64,000 nucleotides of DNA from Bosea sp. F3-2 (GCF_008253865.1 NZ_CP042331.1:5173501-5237500); one strand, 5' to 3'; shown: positions 43,770 through 52,756, counted from the stretch's first letter. The notes: generated by a model from the letters alone, not told the origin. Made by a program: numbers and translations.

Positions 43770-43784
43770 TATATAGTTTATATA
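43770..43784. promoter_or_regulatory. candidate GntR operator TATATA-GTT-TATATA
   Basis: A perfect 6-bp dyad in an AT-rich island (CTATATAGTTTATATAAAA) within otherwise GC-rich DNA, lying between the divergent UTRA-GntR gene and the peptide operon. HutC/YtrA-type regulators bind short inverted AT-rich sites; it also offers -10-like sequence in both directions. Confidence 0.5.
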
Positions 43785-43802
43785 AAAGAGGGAGGTCCGC
43801 AA

Positions 43803-43883
43803 ATGGTTCTGCCAACTGCGGCCGTTGAATGGCTCCATCGCAGATCGTGCCGGCGCCGGACAAGCGCGGCCTCGCGCGGCTGA
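43803..43883 (+). CDS. 26-residue leader ORF upstream of the M20 hydrolase gene
   Basis: ATG 43803 is preceded by a strong ribosome site, GGGAGG at 43789-43794, and opens a 26-codon frame (MVLPTAAVEWLHRRSCRRRT and on) ending at TGA 43883. The next gene's ATG at 43886 follows after two bases. That gene has no ribosome site of its own, so translation may be coupled through this leader. The peptide is Arg-rich at its end. It is visible only by its signals; there is no homology evidence. Confidence 0.45.
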   Translation: MVLPTAAVEWLHRRSCRRRTSAASRG

Positions 43884-43885
43884 CG

Positions 43886-45211
43886 ATGTCCAGGATTCCC
43901 ACTTTGCAACGGAATGCCGCCGCGATGGCGCGCGCGACTGGCTGGATTGGTGCACATGCCGACGAGGCGGCAGCCGAACTCGGCCGGATGATCGCGGTCG
44001 ATACCTCCTTCCCGCCCGGCCTCGGCTATGACGATTTCGCGACGCTGATGGAGGAGCTTGTCGCTCCGCTCGGCTTCGCAACCGAACGTGTGGCAGTCCC
44101 CGAAACGCTCTGGCGCGTTCCGCACGGCCCCGCATCCGGCCCGCGCGCGAACCTGATCGCCAGCCGTTCGAGCGGTCGGCCGGCCTGCGGCCTCTATTTT
44201 CACGTCGACACTGTCCCCGCCGCGCCCGGCTGGGAAACGGATCCGCTGCGGATGGAACGCGACGGCGACCGGCTGATCGGCCTGGGCGCTGCCGACATGA
44301 AGGGCTGCATCGCCGCGATCCTGCTGGCCCTGCGGGCGGCGGATGCCTGTGGGGTCGAGCTGGCTTACGATCCGGTGCTGCTGTTCTGCACGGATGAAGA
44401 AGGCGGCCTATATCCCGGTATCCGCTATCTCGCCGAGCAGGATCTGGTGCCGGCCCACGTCCTCAATTTCAATGGCAGCGCCGAGGCGCGCATTTGGGCC
44501 GGCTGCTTCGGGCTGTTCAACGTGCTCGTCCGCATCCATGGCCAGACCGTCCATGCCGGCGAGGGCAATCGAAAGGGCGGCGGCCTCAATGCGATCGAGG
44601 GCGCGCTGCCGCTGCTCAATGCGCTGACGGTCCTGAAGGCGCGGATCGCAACCCGGGTTTCGACCCTGCCGCCGCCGCCGGACAAGCCGCCACTTACTGC
44701 CCAGCTCAATCTGGCCGCGATCCGGGGCGGGACCGCCGGCGGTCAGGTTCCAGCCCTGCTGGAGCTGACGCTCAACCGGCGCTACGCCCCCGAGGAGCGC
44801 TTCGAGGATGCGCTGGCAGAGATCGAAGACGTGATCCGCCGCAGCATCGCGACTGTGCCGGGCCTGTCCGTCGAGACGGTGCTGGTCGGCCATCTCATGC
44901 CGACCGCGGACCCTGGCGGACCGCATTGGCCGCGCTGGCAGGCCGCCATGTGTGCAGGTTTCGGCTATGCACCGGAGGCGTTCCGAAAATGGGGCGCGGC
45001 GAGCTGCTCCGATTTCGGCTGGGTCCAGCGCGCGACCGGCCGGCAGGAGGTTCTCCTCGGAGGCCTCGGCCGCCCCGACCGGAACGTCCACGCCCCCGGC
45101 GAATACACGACCATCCCGGACATCATCTCGCTCGCGCAGGCGGTGCTCGCCTATCTCGCGGCCGATTTCAGGCCCGATCTGAACCCTGATCTACCCTCGA
45201 AACAGAGCTGA
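43886..45211 (+). CDS. M20-family amidohydrolase (ArgE/DapE-like)
   Basis: A 441-residue M20 peptidase-fold enzyme. Visible motifs: YFHVDTVP (His ligand), GAADMKG (bridging Asp), CTDEEGG (general base and Glu ligand), the dimer-domain His in GQTVHAGEG, and a C-terminal His in RNVHAPGEYT. Where the remaining metal ligand (Asp or Glu) is expected the sequence reads LNFNGSAE, with Asn. It likely cleaves an N-acyl amino acid or dipeptide. I prefer ATG 43886, coupled to the leader ORF; ATG 43829 would add 19 residues and overlaps the leader. First enzyme of the peptide-uptake operon. Confidence 0.82.
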   Translation: MSRIPTLQRNAAAMARATGWIGAHADEAAAELGRMIAVDTSFPPGLGYDDFATLMEELVAPLGFATERVAVPETLWRVPHGPASGPRANLIASRSSGRPACGLYFHVDTVPAAPGWETDPLRMERDGDRLIGLGAADMKGCIAAILLALRAADACGVELAYDPVLLFCTDEEGGLYPGIRYLAEQDLVPAHVLNFNGSAEARIWAGCFGLFNVLVRIHGQTVHAGEGNRKGGGLNAIEGALPLLNALTVLKARIATRVSTLPPPPDKPPLTAQLNLAAIRGGTAGGQVPALLELTLNRRYAPEERFEDALAEIEDVIRRSIATVPGLSVETVLVGHLMPTADPGGPHWPRWQAAMCAGFGYAPEAFRKWGAASCSDFGWVQRATGRQEVLLGGLGRPDRNVHAPGEYTTIPDIISLAQAVLAYLAADFRPDLNPDLPSKQS

Positions 45212-45222
45212 AGGAGCGTCCC

Positions 45223-46776
45223 ATGCCGAGCATCCATCGTCGCGATTTCCTCGCCGCCTCCGCCGCTCTCGGCTGTCTCGCCGTGTCGGGCCTGCCGGCG
45301 TTCGCGCAGACGCCGCGACGCGGCGGCACGCTGCGCGTCAGCGTCGACCAGGCCGTCGCCAAGCTCAATCCGCTCGTCACTCGGGTGAACCCGGAATATC
45401 TCGTCGCCGAATTGCTCTATTCCGGCCTGACGCGGCTCAAGGTCGACATGAGCGCCGAGCCCGATCTCGCCGAGTCCTGGACGAACTCCGCCGACCTGAC
45501 CGAGTGGACCTTCGCCCTGCGCAAGGGCCTGACCTTCCATGACGGCTCGCCCTGCACCGCCCCCGACGTGGTCGCGACCTTCGAAGCCATCCTCGACGCC
45601 AAGACCGCCTCGCCGGCGCGTCAGAACGTCGGCCCGATCGCCAAGGTCGCGGCGAAGGACGATACGACCGTCGTCTTCACGCTCTCGGCGCCGTTTGCCG
45701 ACCTGCCGGTGACGCTGGCTTATACCAACGCCAAGATCGTGCCGGCGGCCGTGATCAAGGGCGGGCTGGAGAAGCTCGACCGCCAGGCGATCGGGACCGG
45801 CCCGTTCAAGCTCGTCTCCTTCGAGCCGGAGCGGCAGATCGTCGTCGCCCGCAACGATGCCTATTACGACAAGGCACGGCCCTATCTCGACAAGATCGAG
45901 GTCGTCGTCTTTCCGGATGTGAGTGCCGAGGTGTCCGCGCTGATCGCGGGCGACACCGATCTCATCAGCACGACTCCGCCGACCGAGTTCGGCCGGCTGC
46001 AGAAGGCAAGCGGGGTCAAGGCGCTGCGCGTGCCCTCGGGCCAGTTCTGCAACGTCAATTTCGGCTGCGACCAGAAGCCGTTCAATGACGTGCGCGTGCG
46101 CCAGGCGCTGGCGCTCACCGTGGATCGTGCGGCCATGGTCGATTTCGTCACCGAGGGCTTCGGCTCACCCGGCAACGATACGGCGCTCAACCCGGCCTAT
46201 CGCTTCTACGCAGACCTGCCGGCCAAGAAGGCCGACATCGCCAAGGCCAAGGCGCTGCTCGCCGAAGCCGGCTATCCCAAGGGGCTCGAGGCGACGCTGA
46301 TCGCTTCCGACCGGCCGGGCCAGCGCACGCAGCTCGCCGTGGCTCTGCGCGAGATGGCCAAGCCCGCCGGCTTCGACATCAAGGTCGAGACCATGCCGCA
46401 TGCGACCTATCTCGACCAGGTCTGGAAGAAGGGCTCGTTCTATGTCGGCTTCTACAACATGCAGGCGACGGCCGACGCCATCTTCTCGCTGCTCTACACG
46501 TCGAACGCCGCCTGGAACGAGACGCGCTGGAACAACGCCGCCTTCGACAAGCTCGTCTTCGAGGCCCGTGCCACGGTCGACGAGGCCAAGCGCCGGGCGC
46601 TCTACGCCGAGGCGCAGAAGCTGATGTACACCGAGGTTCCCTCGATCATCCCGGCCTTCTTCGATCTGCTCGGCGCGCAGCGCGAATGGGTCCAGGGCTA
46701 TGAGCTGCATCCGCGCGGCGCGGTCTTCCGGCTCGATTTCGTCTCGCTCGGCGCCAACGCGCCGAAGCGCGGCTGA
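45223..46776 (+). CDS. peptide/nickel-type ABC substrate-binding protein (SBP family 5)
   Basis: A 517-residue binding protein of the DppA/OppA class. The N-terminus MPSIHRRDFLAASAALGCLA has a twin-arginine motif (HRRDF), with cleavage near AFAQ. The fold signature GGTLRVSV and LAESWTNSADLTEWTFALRK, then GLTFHDGSP, is standard. It delivers peptides or similar ligands to the permeases at 46797 and 47737. It lies 11 bp after the M20 gene, so it is operonic. Confidence 0.92.
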   Translation: MPSIHRRDFLAASAALGCLAVSGLPAFAQTPRRGGTLRVSVDQAVAKLNPLVTRVNPEYLVAELLYSGLTRLKVDMSAEPDLAESWTNSADLTEWTFALRKGLTFHDGSPCTAPDVVATFEAILDAKTASPARQNVGPIAKVAAKDDTTVVFTLSAPFADLPVTLAYTNAKIVPAAVIKGGLEKLDRQAIGTGPFKLVSFEPERQIVVARNDAYYDKARPYLDKIEVVVFPDVSAEVSALIAGDTDLISTTPPTEFGRLQKASGVKALRVPSGQFCNVNFGCDQKPFNDVRVRQALALTVDRAAMVDFVTEGFGSPGNDTALNPAYRFYADLPAKKADIAKAKALLAEAGYPKGLEATLIASDRPGQRTQLAVALREMAKPAGFDIKVETMPHATYLDQVWKKGSFYVGFYNMQATADAIFSLLYTSNAAWNETRWNNAAFDKLVFEARATVDEAKRRALYAEAQKLMYTEVPSIIPAFFDLLGAQREWVQGYELHPRGAVFRLDFVSLGANAPKRG

Positions 46777-46796
46777 GCGCAAGCGGGGCAGTGGGC

Positions 46797-47744
46797 GTGT
46801 CGCCGGCCTATATCATCAAGCGGATCCTGCTGATCGGCTACACGCTCTTCGTCGTGTCGCTGATCGTCTTCGCGATCACCCAGATCCTGCCGGCGGACGC
46901 CGCCGTCATGATGCTGGGCGAGAACGCGACGCCGGATGCGTTGGCGGCGCTGCGCGTGAAGATGGGGCTGAACGACCCCATCTGGATGCAGTATCTGCAT
47001 TGGCTCGGCGGTGTGGTCCGCGGCGATTTCGGCGTCTCGATGCGGACCGGCCAGCCGGTCGCGCCGGCGATGATCGAGGCGCTCGGCCGCTCGCTCCTGC
47101 TCGCCCTGTTCGCGATCCTGCTGATGCTGGCGGTCGCGATCCCGCTCGGCATCGTCGCGGCAGTGCGCCGCGGCAGGGCGGCCGATCTCGGCGTCAGCTT
47201 CCTCTCCTATATCGGCGTCTCGCTGCCGGAATTCGTCACGGCGACGCTCGTCGTGCTGGTGCTGGCAGACTGGCTGCAATGGCTGCCGGCGACGGGCTAT
47301 GTGCCGCTGGCCGAAGATCCGTTGCGGAGCTTGCGGCACCTTACTCTGCCGGTGCTGACGGTTTCGCTGATCCTGATCGCCCATGTCTCGCGCATGGTGC
47401 GGTCGGAGCTCGTCGACGTGCTGCACTCCGACTATATCCGCGCGGCGCGGCTCAAGGGCCTGTCGAAGCGACGGGTGCTGTTCAAGCACGCCCTGCGCAA
47501 TGCTTTGCTGCCGACCATCACCATCGTCGCGCTCGATGTCGGCTATCTGCTCGGCGGCGTCATCGTGGTCGAGGAGATCTTCGCCCTGCCAGGGATCGGG
47601 CGCCAACTGATCGTCGCGATCCAGGCGCGCGATCTGCCCTCGATCCAGGCCGGCGCGCTGATCATGGCGACGACCTATGCCGTCGCCAATTTCCTCGCCG
47701 ACATCGCCTATGCCTGGCTCGACCGGAGGATCCAGTATGATTGA
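46797..47744 (+). CDS. peptide ABC permease (DppB type)
   Basis: A 315-residue permease: first helix ILLIGYTLFVVSLIVFAITQ, family phrase LNDPIWMQYLHWLGGVVRGDFG, and the loop YIRAARLKGLSKRRVLFKHALRNALLP that contacts the ATPase. Start is GTG 46797 (GGGG 8 nt upstream) or GTG 46791. It overlaps the next gene by 8 bp. Confidence 0.92.
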   Translation: MSPAYIIKRILLIGYTLFVVSLIVFAITQILPADAAVMMLGENATPDALAALRVKMGLNDPIWMQYLHWLGGVVRGDFGVSMRTGQPVAPAMIEALGRSLLLALFAILLMLAVAIPLGIVAAVRRGRAADLGVSFLSYIGVSLPEFVTATLVVLVLADWLQWLPATGYVPLAEDPLRSLRHLTLPVLTVSLILIAHVSRMVRSELVDVLHSDYIRAARLKGLSKRRVLFKHALRNALLPTITIVALDVGYLLGGVIVVEEIFALPGIGRQLIVAIQARDLPSIQAGALIMATTYAVANFLADIAYAWLDRRIQYD

Positions 47745-48561
47745 GATCCTCAAGCGGATGCTGCGCTCGCCGCAGGGCGCGCTCGGCCTCGTGATCGTCG
47801 GGCTGATCCTGCTCGTCGTGATCGTCGGCCCGTGGTTTGCCCCCTACGACCCCGAGAAGATGGCGCCGCTGATGCGCTACAAACCTCCGAGTGTCCAGTT
47901 CTGGCTCGGCACCGACCAATACGGCCGCGACATCCTGAGCCGGCTGCTGCACGGCGCGCGCGCTACCGTCGTCATGGCCGTGTTGGCGACGGCGCTGGGC
48001 ACGCTCGTCGGCGCCGTCATCGGCACCGTCTCGGCCTTCCTCGGCGGGCGTAGCGACGAGGCGATCATGCGCACAGTCGACGCGATCATGTCGATCCCGA
48101 GCTTGCTGCTGGCGCTGCTGATCGTGAACCTGCTCGGCAAGAGCAGCGTCAACGCGTTGCTCGCTATCGCGCTCGCCTTCGCGCCGGGCATGGCGCGGGT
48201 CACGCGCTCGGTCGCACTCGCCGTGCGCAAGCAGGACTATGTCAACGCCGCGATCGCGCGCGGCGAAAGCGCCGGCTTTATCGTCGGACGCGAGATGCTG
48301 CCGAATGTGGTGGCGCCGATCATCGTCGAGATGACGATCCGCGTCGCCTTCGCGGTGATGTTGTTCGCGACGCTCTCCTTCCTCGGACTGGGAGCCCAGC
48401 CTCCGGCTTCCGAATGGGGGCTGATGGTCTCGGAGGCGCGCCGCTTCATGCATCTGAGCGCCTGGATGATCCTGTGGCCGAGCCTGGCCGTCGCGCTGGT
48501 CGCGATCGGCTTCAACCTGCTCGGCGACGGCCTGCGCGACGCGCTGAACCCGAGGACCTGA
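47737..48561 (+). CDS. peptide ABC permease (DppC type)
   Basis: A 274-residue permease with the DppC signature LGTDQYGRDILSRLLHGARA and ATPase-contact loop YVNAAIARGESAGFIVGREMLPN. ATG 47737 lies within the end of the dppB-like gene. Partner of 46797-47744. Confidence 0.93.
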   Translation: MIEILKRMLRSPQGALGLVIVGLILLVVIVGPWFAPYDPEKMAPLMRYKPPSVQFWLGTDQYGRDILSRLLHGARATVVMAVLATALGTLVGAVIGTVSAFLGGRSDEAIMRTVDAIMSIPSLLLALLIVNLLGKSSVNALLAIALAFAPGMARVTRSVALAVRKQDYVNAAIARGESAGFIVGREMLPNVVAPIIVEMTIRVAFAVMLFATLSFLGLGAQPPASEWGLMVSEARRFMHLSAWMILWPSLAVALVAIGFNLLGDGLRDALNPRT

Positions 48562-48565
48562 GGCG

Positions 48566-50185
48566 ATGAGCACGATCCTCGATATTGCCGGCTATGGACT
48601 CGACTACGCGACGCCGACCGGCTTCATCCGCGCCCTCGACGATGTGAGCCTCCAGATCGCCAAAGGCGAGGTGCTGGGCCTCGTCGGCGAGTCCGGCTCG
48701 GGCAAGACCTCTCTCGCCTGGGCGATCATGCGCTACCTGCCCGCAACAGTCCGCGAGACGGGCAGCATCCGGCTGACCGGGCAGGACCTGCTCAAGGCAT
48801 CTGAAGCCGAGATCGAGGCGATCCGCGGCAAGCGCATCGGCATGGTCTTCCAGGACCCGAGCACCTCGCTCAATCCGACGCTACCTCTCGGCGAGCAGCT
48901 CGCCGAGGTGCTGGTGCGCCATCGCGGCCTGACGCACCGGCAGGCCTGGACCGAAGGCGAGGAGCGGCTTGCCCATGTTGGGCTGAAGGTGCCGCAGCAG
49001 ATGATGCGGCGCTATCCACATGAGGCCTCCGGCGGCGAGAAGCAGCGCGTCGTCATCGCCACCGCCTTCGCCTGCCAGCCGGAATGCATCATCTTCGACG
49101 AGCCGACGACGGCGCTCGACGTCATCACCGCCCGCCAGATCCTCGACCTGTTCAAGGCCTTGCAGGAGGAGACCGGCGTCGCCTCGCTCTATATCTCGCA
49201 CGACCTCGCGCTGGTCTCGCAGATCGCCACCAGGGTCGCGGTGATCCATCGCGGCAAGATCGTCGAGCAGGGAGACGTCGGCGAGGTCTTTGCTCGGCCG
49301 CAGGACGACTATACGCGCAAGCTCCTGGCGGCCGTGCCGCGGCCGGACCACCGGCTGGTCGAGACGAGCGCGCCTGAAGCCGAGAAGCCACTGGTCGAGG
49401 TCGAGAAGGTCAGCGTGCTCTATGGCCGTAAGCCCTTCCTCGGTAGCCTGCTCGGCCGGGTCAACACGCAATTCACCGGCAATCGCGAAGTCAGCCTGTC
49501 AGTAATGCCCGGCGAGATCCTCGGCATCGTCGGCGAATCCGGCTCGGGCAAGTCGACGCTCGCCAAGGCGATGACCGGTCTGAACCGCTTCGAGGGCGAA
49601 ATCCGCTTCGCCGGGCGCCGCATCACCGGTCTCTCCGATATGGACCGGGCCTATCGCCGCGACGTCCAGATCATCTTCCAGCATCCGGATTCCTCGCTCA
49701 ATCCGCGCCAGCGCATCCGCGAGATCCTGTCGCGCCCGCTCGCACTCTATGGCGAGCCGGGCGCCCGGCGGGACGGTGCGAGGATCGGCGAATTGCTGGA
49801 GCAGGTCAGGCTACCGGCGGCCTATGCCGAGCGCTACCCGCACCAGCTTTCCGGCGGCGAGAAGCAGCGCGTCGCCATTGCGCGTGCCTTCGCCTCGAAG
49901 CCGAAGCTCGTGATCTGCGACGAGATCACCTCGGCGCTCGACGTATCCGTCCAAGCTTCCGTGGTTGAATTGCTGGTCGATCTCCAGAAGCGCTTCGGCA
50001 CGGCCTATCTCTTCATCACTCATGATCTCAATCTGGTGCGCCAGATCGCCCACCGGATCGCGGTGATGTATCGCGGCGACCTCGTCGATCTCGTCGATGT
50101 CGCCGCGCTCTCGACCGGTCCGCTCCATCCCTACACCCAATCGCTGCTCGAAGCCGTGCCCGCTCCGGCCACGGCCGCCGCCTGA
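48566..50185 (+). CDS. fused dual ATPase of the peptide ABC transporter (DppD-DppF/GsiA type)
   Basis: A 539-residue protein with two complete ATPase modules, normally separate DppD and DppF. Module 1: Walker A GESGSGKTS (about 39-47), signature ASGGEKQRVVIATAFA, Walker B IIFDEPTTALD. Module 2: GESGSGKST (about 322-330), LSGGEKQRVAIARAFA, Walker B VICDEITSALD. Note Ile in place of the usual Pro in DEPT of module 2, a frequent variant in this family. Both parts look functional. Confidence 0.93.
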   Translation: MSTILDIAGYGLDYATPTGFIRALDDVSLQIAKGEVLGLVGESGSGKTSLAWAIMRYLPATVRETGSIRLTGQDLLKASEAEIEAIRGKRIGMVFQDPSTSLNPTLPLGEQLAEVLVRHRGLTHRQAWTEGEERLAHVGLKVPQQMMRRYPHEASGGEKQRVVIATAFACQPECIIFDEPTTALDVITARQILDLFKALQEETGVASLYISHDLALVSQIATRVAVIHRGKIVEQGDVGEVFARPQDDYTRKLLAAVPRPDHRLVETSAPEAEKPLVEVEKVSVLYGRKPFLGSLLGRVNTQFTGNREVSLSVMPGEILGIVGESGSGKSTLAKAMTGLNRFEGEIRFAGRRITGLSDMDRAYRRDVQIIFQHPDSSLNPRQRIREILSRPLALYGEPGARRDGARIGELLEQVRLPAAYAERYPHQLSGGEKQRVAIARAFASKPKLVICDEITSALDVSVQASVVELLVDLQKRFGTAYLFITHDLNLVRQIAHRIAVMYRGDLVDLVDVAALSTGPLHPYTQSLLEAVPAPATAAA

Positions 50186-50196
50186 CATCAGAGGCC

Positions 50197-51423
50197 ATGA
50201 CGATGAACCCCCGCGACCTGATCCATTCGCTCGACGAAAAGGCCTGCCTCGCGCTGCTCTCCGACTGGGTGAAGCACAAGAGCTATTCGGAGACCGAAGG
50301 TGAGAAGGCGCTCGTCCACCACGTCGTCGACCAGATGAAGGCGATGGGGATCGAGGCGGAGGCGCAAGCCTTTGATGAGGGCCGCCGCGCCAATGCCATT
50401 GGTCGCTGGAAAGGCACGGGCGGGGGTAGGAGCCTGCTGTTCAACGGCCATCTCGACACCAATCCGGCGACCGAGGGCTGGAGTGTCGATCCCTGGGGCG
50501 GCGTGGTCGACGACGAGTTCATCTATGGCATTGGCGTCTCGAACATGAAGGCGGGCGACGCCGCCTCCTATTGCGCGGTGAAGACGCTGCTCGATGCCGG
50601 GGTGAAGCTGAAGGGCGACGTGATCCTGACCTATGTCGTGGGCGAATTGCAGGGCGGCGTCGGCACGGTCGCGGCGATCCGCAATGGCATTCGCGCCGAC
50701 TACTTCGTCAACAGCGAGCCGACTGACGTGCAGGCCGTGACCATGCATGCCTGCGCCTTCTCCTTCGTCATCGAGCTCGTCGGCAATACGCGCCACCTCT
50801 CCAAGCGTGAGCAGGCGGTCGACGCGATCATGGCGGCCTGTGATCTGATCCCGCGGCTCAACGCCATGACCTTCTCGGGCGCGCCGTCGCCGGAGCATGA
50901 ATCGATCAACCGCGTCCATGTCGGCGTCGTCCATGGCGCGCTCGGCAAGGAGCTGCACGAATGGCGCGCTCCGCAGGTCGCCGATTACTGCAAGCTCAAG
51001 GGCTCCGGCCGCTATGCGCCCGGGCAGACGCAGGAAGGCGCGCTCGCCGACATGCAGCGCGAGCTCTCTGCGCTGGAACAGCGTTTCCCGGGGCTGAAGA
51101 CCTCGATCCGCATCGAGAAGAAGGAAGGGCATCAGTCGATGCCGGCCTTCGAGGTCGCCAAGGACGCGCGCATTGTGAAGACCGTCAACGCCGCCTACAA
51201 GGCGGTGCGCGGCGAAAAGCAGCCGACGGGCGCGATCAAGCCGCCTGGCTTCTTCGGCACAGATGCCGGGCATCTCTATGCCGAGGCCGGCATGGAAGGC
51301 GTCGTTTGCGGACCGGGCGGGCGCTACAACACCATGCCCGACGAACGCGTCGAGATCCGCGACTTCCTCGACATGGTCCGCATCTACATGCTGACGATCC
51401 TCGATATCTGCGAAGTCGCGTGA
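50197..51423 (+). CDS. M20-fold hydrolase with altered metal ligands
   Basis: A 408-residue protein with the M20 catalytic and dimerisation domains. Retained: His85 and Asp87 (NGHLDTN), Glu150 at the general-base position and Glu174 (NSEPTD). Changed: the bridging Asp is Asn116 (GVSNMKAGD), the second-metal Glu is Leu151 (GELQGG) and the C-terminal His is Asn378 (GRYNTMPDER). So the second metal site appears lost. It may be a one-metal hydrolase or a subfamily with new chemistry. It lies 11 bp after the fused ATPase and overlaps the M24 gene by 4 bp, so it serves the imported compound. Confidence 0.82.
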   Translation: MTMNPRDLIHSLDEKACLALLSDWVKHKSYSETEGEKALVHHVVDQMKAMGIEAEAQAFDEGRRANAIGRWKGTGGGRSLLFNGHLDTNPATEGWSVDPWGGVVDDEFIYGIGVSNMKAGDAASYCAVKTLLDAGVKLKGDVILTYVVGELQGGVGTVAAIRNGIRADYFVNSEPTDVQAVTMHACAFSFVIELVGNTRHLSKREQAVDAIMAACDLIPRLNAMTFSGAPSPEHESINRVHVGVVHGALGKELHEWRAPQVADYCKLKGSGRYAPGQTQEGALADMQRELSALEQRFPGLKTSIRIEKKEGHQSMPAFEVAKDARIVKTVNAAYKAVRGEKQPTGAIKPPGFFGTDAGHLYAEAGMEGVVCGPGGRYNTMPDERVEIRDFLDMVRIYMLTILDICEVA

Positions 51424-52595
51424 GCCCGCTCTTTCCGCGCGCGGAGTTCGGGCGCCGGGTCGCCAAGGCCCGCGCGGCGATGGCGGAAGCCGGCGCGGAG
51501 CTGCTGCTGGTCGACCATGCCGAGTTCCTCGCCTGGCTGACCGGCTACACCGTCTCGGAGACGATGTACCGCGCCGCCTTCCTGCCGCGCGAGGGCGAGC
51601 CCTGGTTCGTGCTGCGCGAGCTCGACGCCGGTCCTTGCCGCGACGCCTGCTGGTTTTCCGACATCGTCGGTTATCCCGATACGGCCGAGCCACATGCCGT
51701 AATGGCCGAAGAGCTCCGCCGCCGCGGCCTGGCGGCGGCCTGGATCGGGGCCGACCACAGCTCCTACGGTTTCACCGCCGCTGCGCGCGACCGGCTGAGC
51801 GCGCTGCTGCCGGATGCGCGCTTCGTCGATCTGCCTCTGGTGAGCGACCTGCTCAGGGCTGTGAAATCGCCCGCGGAGATCTGTCTGATCGCAGAGGCGG
51901 CCGGCATCGCCGACAAGGCCATGGCGGCCATCGCCGCTCAGGCTCGCCCTGGGCTCTCGCCGCGCTCGGCCGCCGCGATCGCGGCGGCCTGCTTCCTCGA
52001 GAATGGCGCCGACACCGGCGAAACCGGCCCGATCGTGCCCGGCATCGGCGACCACGAGTTCCTGCATGGCGTCATGACGGCACAGCCGCTGCGGGATGGC
52101 GACGTCCTGCATGTCGAACTGATCCCAAAGGTTCGCAACTACAGCGCGCGGCTGATGCGGCCGGTTCTGATCGGGGAGGATCGCCGCCAGTTGGCGCCGC
52201 TCGCCGAACGCCTCGTCGCCCTGCAGGATCGGCAGCTCGCTGCCATGCGGCCGGGCGCCGCGGCGCGTGACGTCGATGCAATCCTGCGCGAGGCTATTCT
52301 CGCGGAGGGCCTGCGACCGGCCTACGACAACGTGACCGGCTATACGCTGGGTCTCTACGGCCGGACACCGCGGCCCAGCGATTTTTCCCGCGTTTTCCTG
52401 CCCAGTTCCGACTGGCGGCTGGAGGAAAGCATGGTCTTCCACATGTATGTGTCTGCGGGTGGTTTGGGCTTCAGCGAGACTGTCGTCGTCGAAGCCGGCG
52501 GCGGAAGAAGCCTGACGTCAGCTCCGCGCACAATGCTGGCGGCCAACCTCAAGGTGAAGCCCGACGATTCCGTACCTCCCGATTTCAGGAGTTGA
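51420..52595 (+). CDS. M24 pita-bread-fold hydrolase, creatinase/ectoine hydrolase (DoeA)-like
   Basis: A 391-residue M24-family protein: N-terminal creatinase domain (AEFLAWLTGYTVSETMY; DIVGYPD; LLRAVKSPAEICLI) and C-terminal pita-bread domain (DVLHVELIPKVRNYSARLMR). Aminopeptidase P members have two metal-binding Asp here; this sequence has Glu and Ala, and the metal-binding His is also absent. The pattern resembles metal-free creatinase and ectoine hydrolase DoeA, which open amidine or guanidine-type rings. Start is GTG 51420, overlapping the M20-like stop. Last gene of the peptide operon. Confidence 0.8.
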   Translation: MSPLFPRAEFGRRVAKARAAMAEAGAELLLVDHAEFLAWLTGYTVSETMYRAAFLPREGEPWFVLRELDAGPCRDACWFSDIVGYPDTAEPHAVMAEELRRRGLAAAWIGADHSSYGFTAAARDRLSALLPDARFVDLPLVSDLLRAVKSPAEICLIAEAAGIADKAMAAIAAQARPGLSPRSAAAIAAACFLENGADTGETGPIVPGIGDHEFLHGVMTAQPLRDGDVLHVELIPKVRNYSARLMRPVLIGEDRRQLAPLAERLVALQDRQLAAMRPGAAARDVDAILREAILAEGLRPAYDNVTGYTLGLYGRTPRPSDFSRVFLPSSDWRLEESMVFHMYVSAGGLGFSETVVVEAGGGRSLTSAPRTMLAANLKVKPDDSVPPDFRS

Positions 52596-52756
52596 TAGGT
52601 TTTTGCATGCAATCGGCTGCGAAAGGCGGATGTCCGTTTTCAGGTGAAGAGACAGAGCCCGCTTGTGGCGCAACTAGCTCGCCGTCAGTGGTCGGTGATC
52701 CCCCCGCTGAATAGGTCCAAGCTGAAGTATGTCTTTTGGCAGCCAGGAGGACCGCC

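Noticed and set aside
51420..52595. Ordinary Xaa-Pro aminopeptidase
   Set aside because: The metal-binding Asp pair and His are absent, so I prefer a creatinase/DoeA-like assignment.
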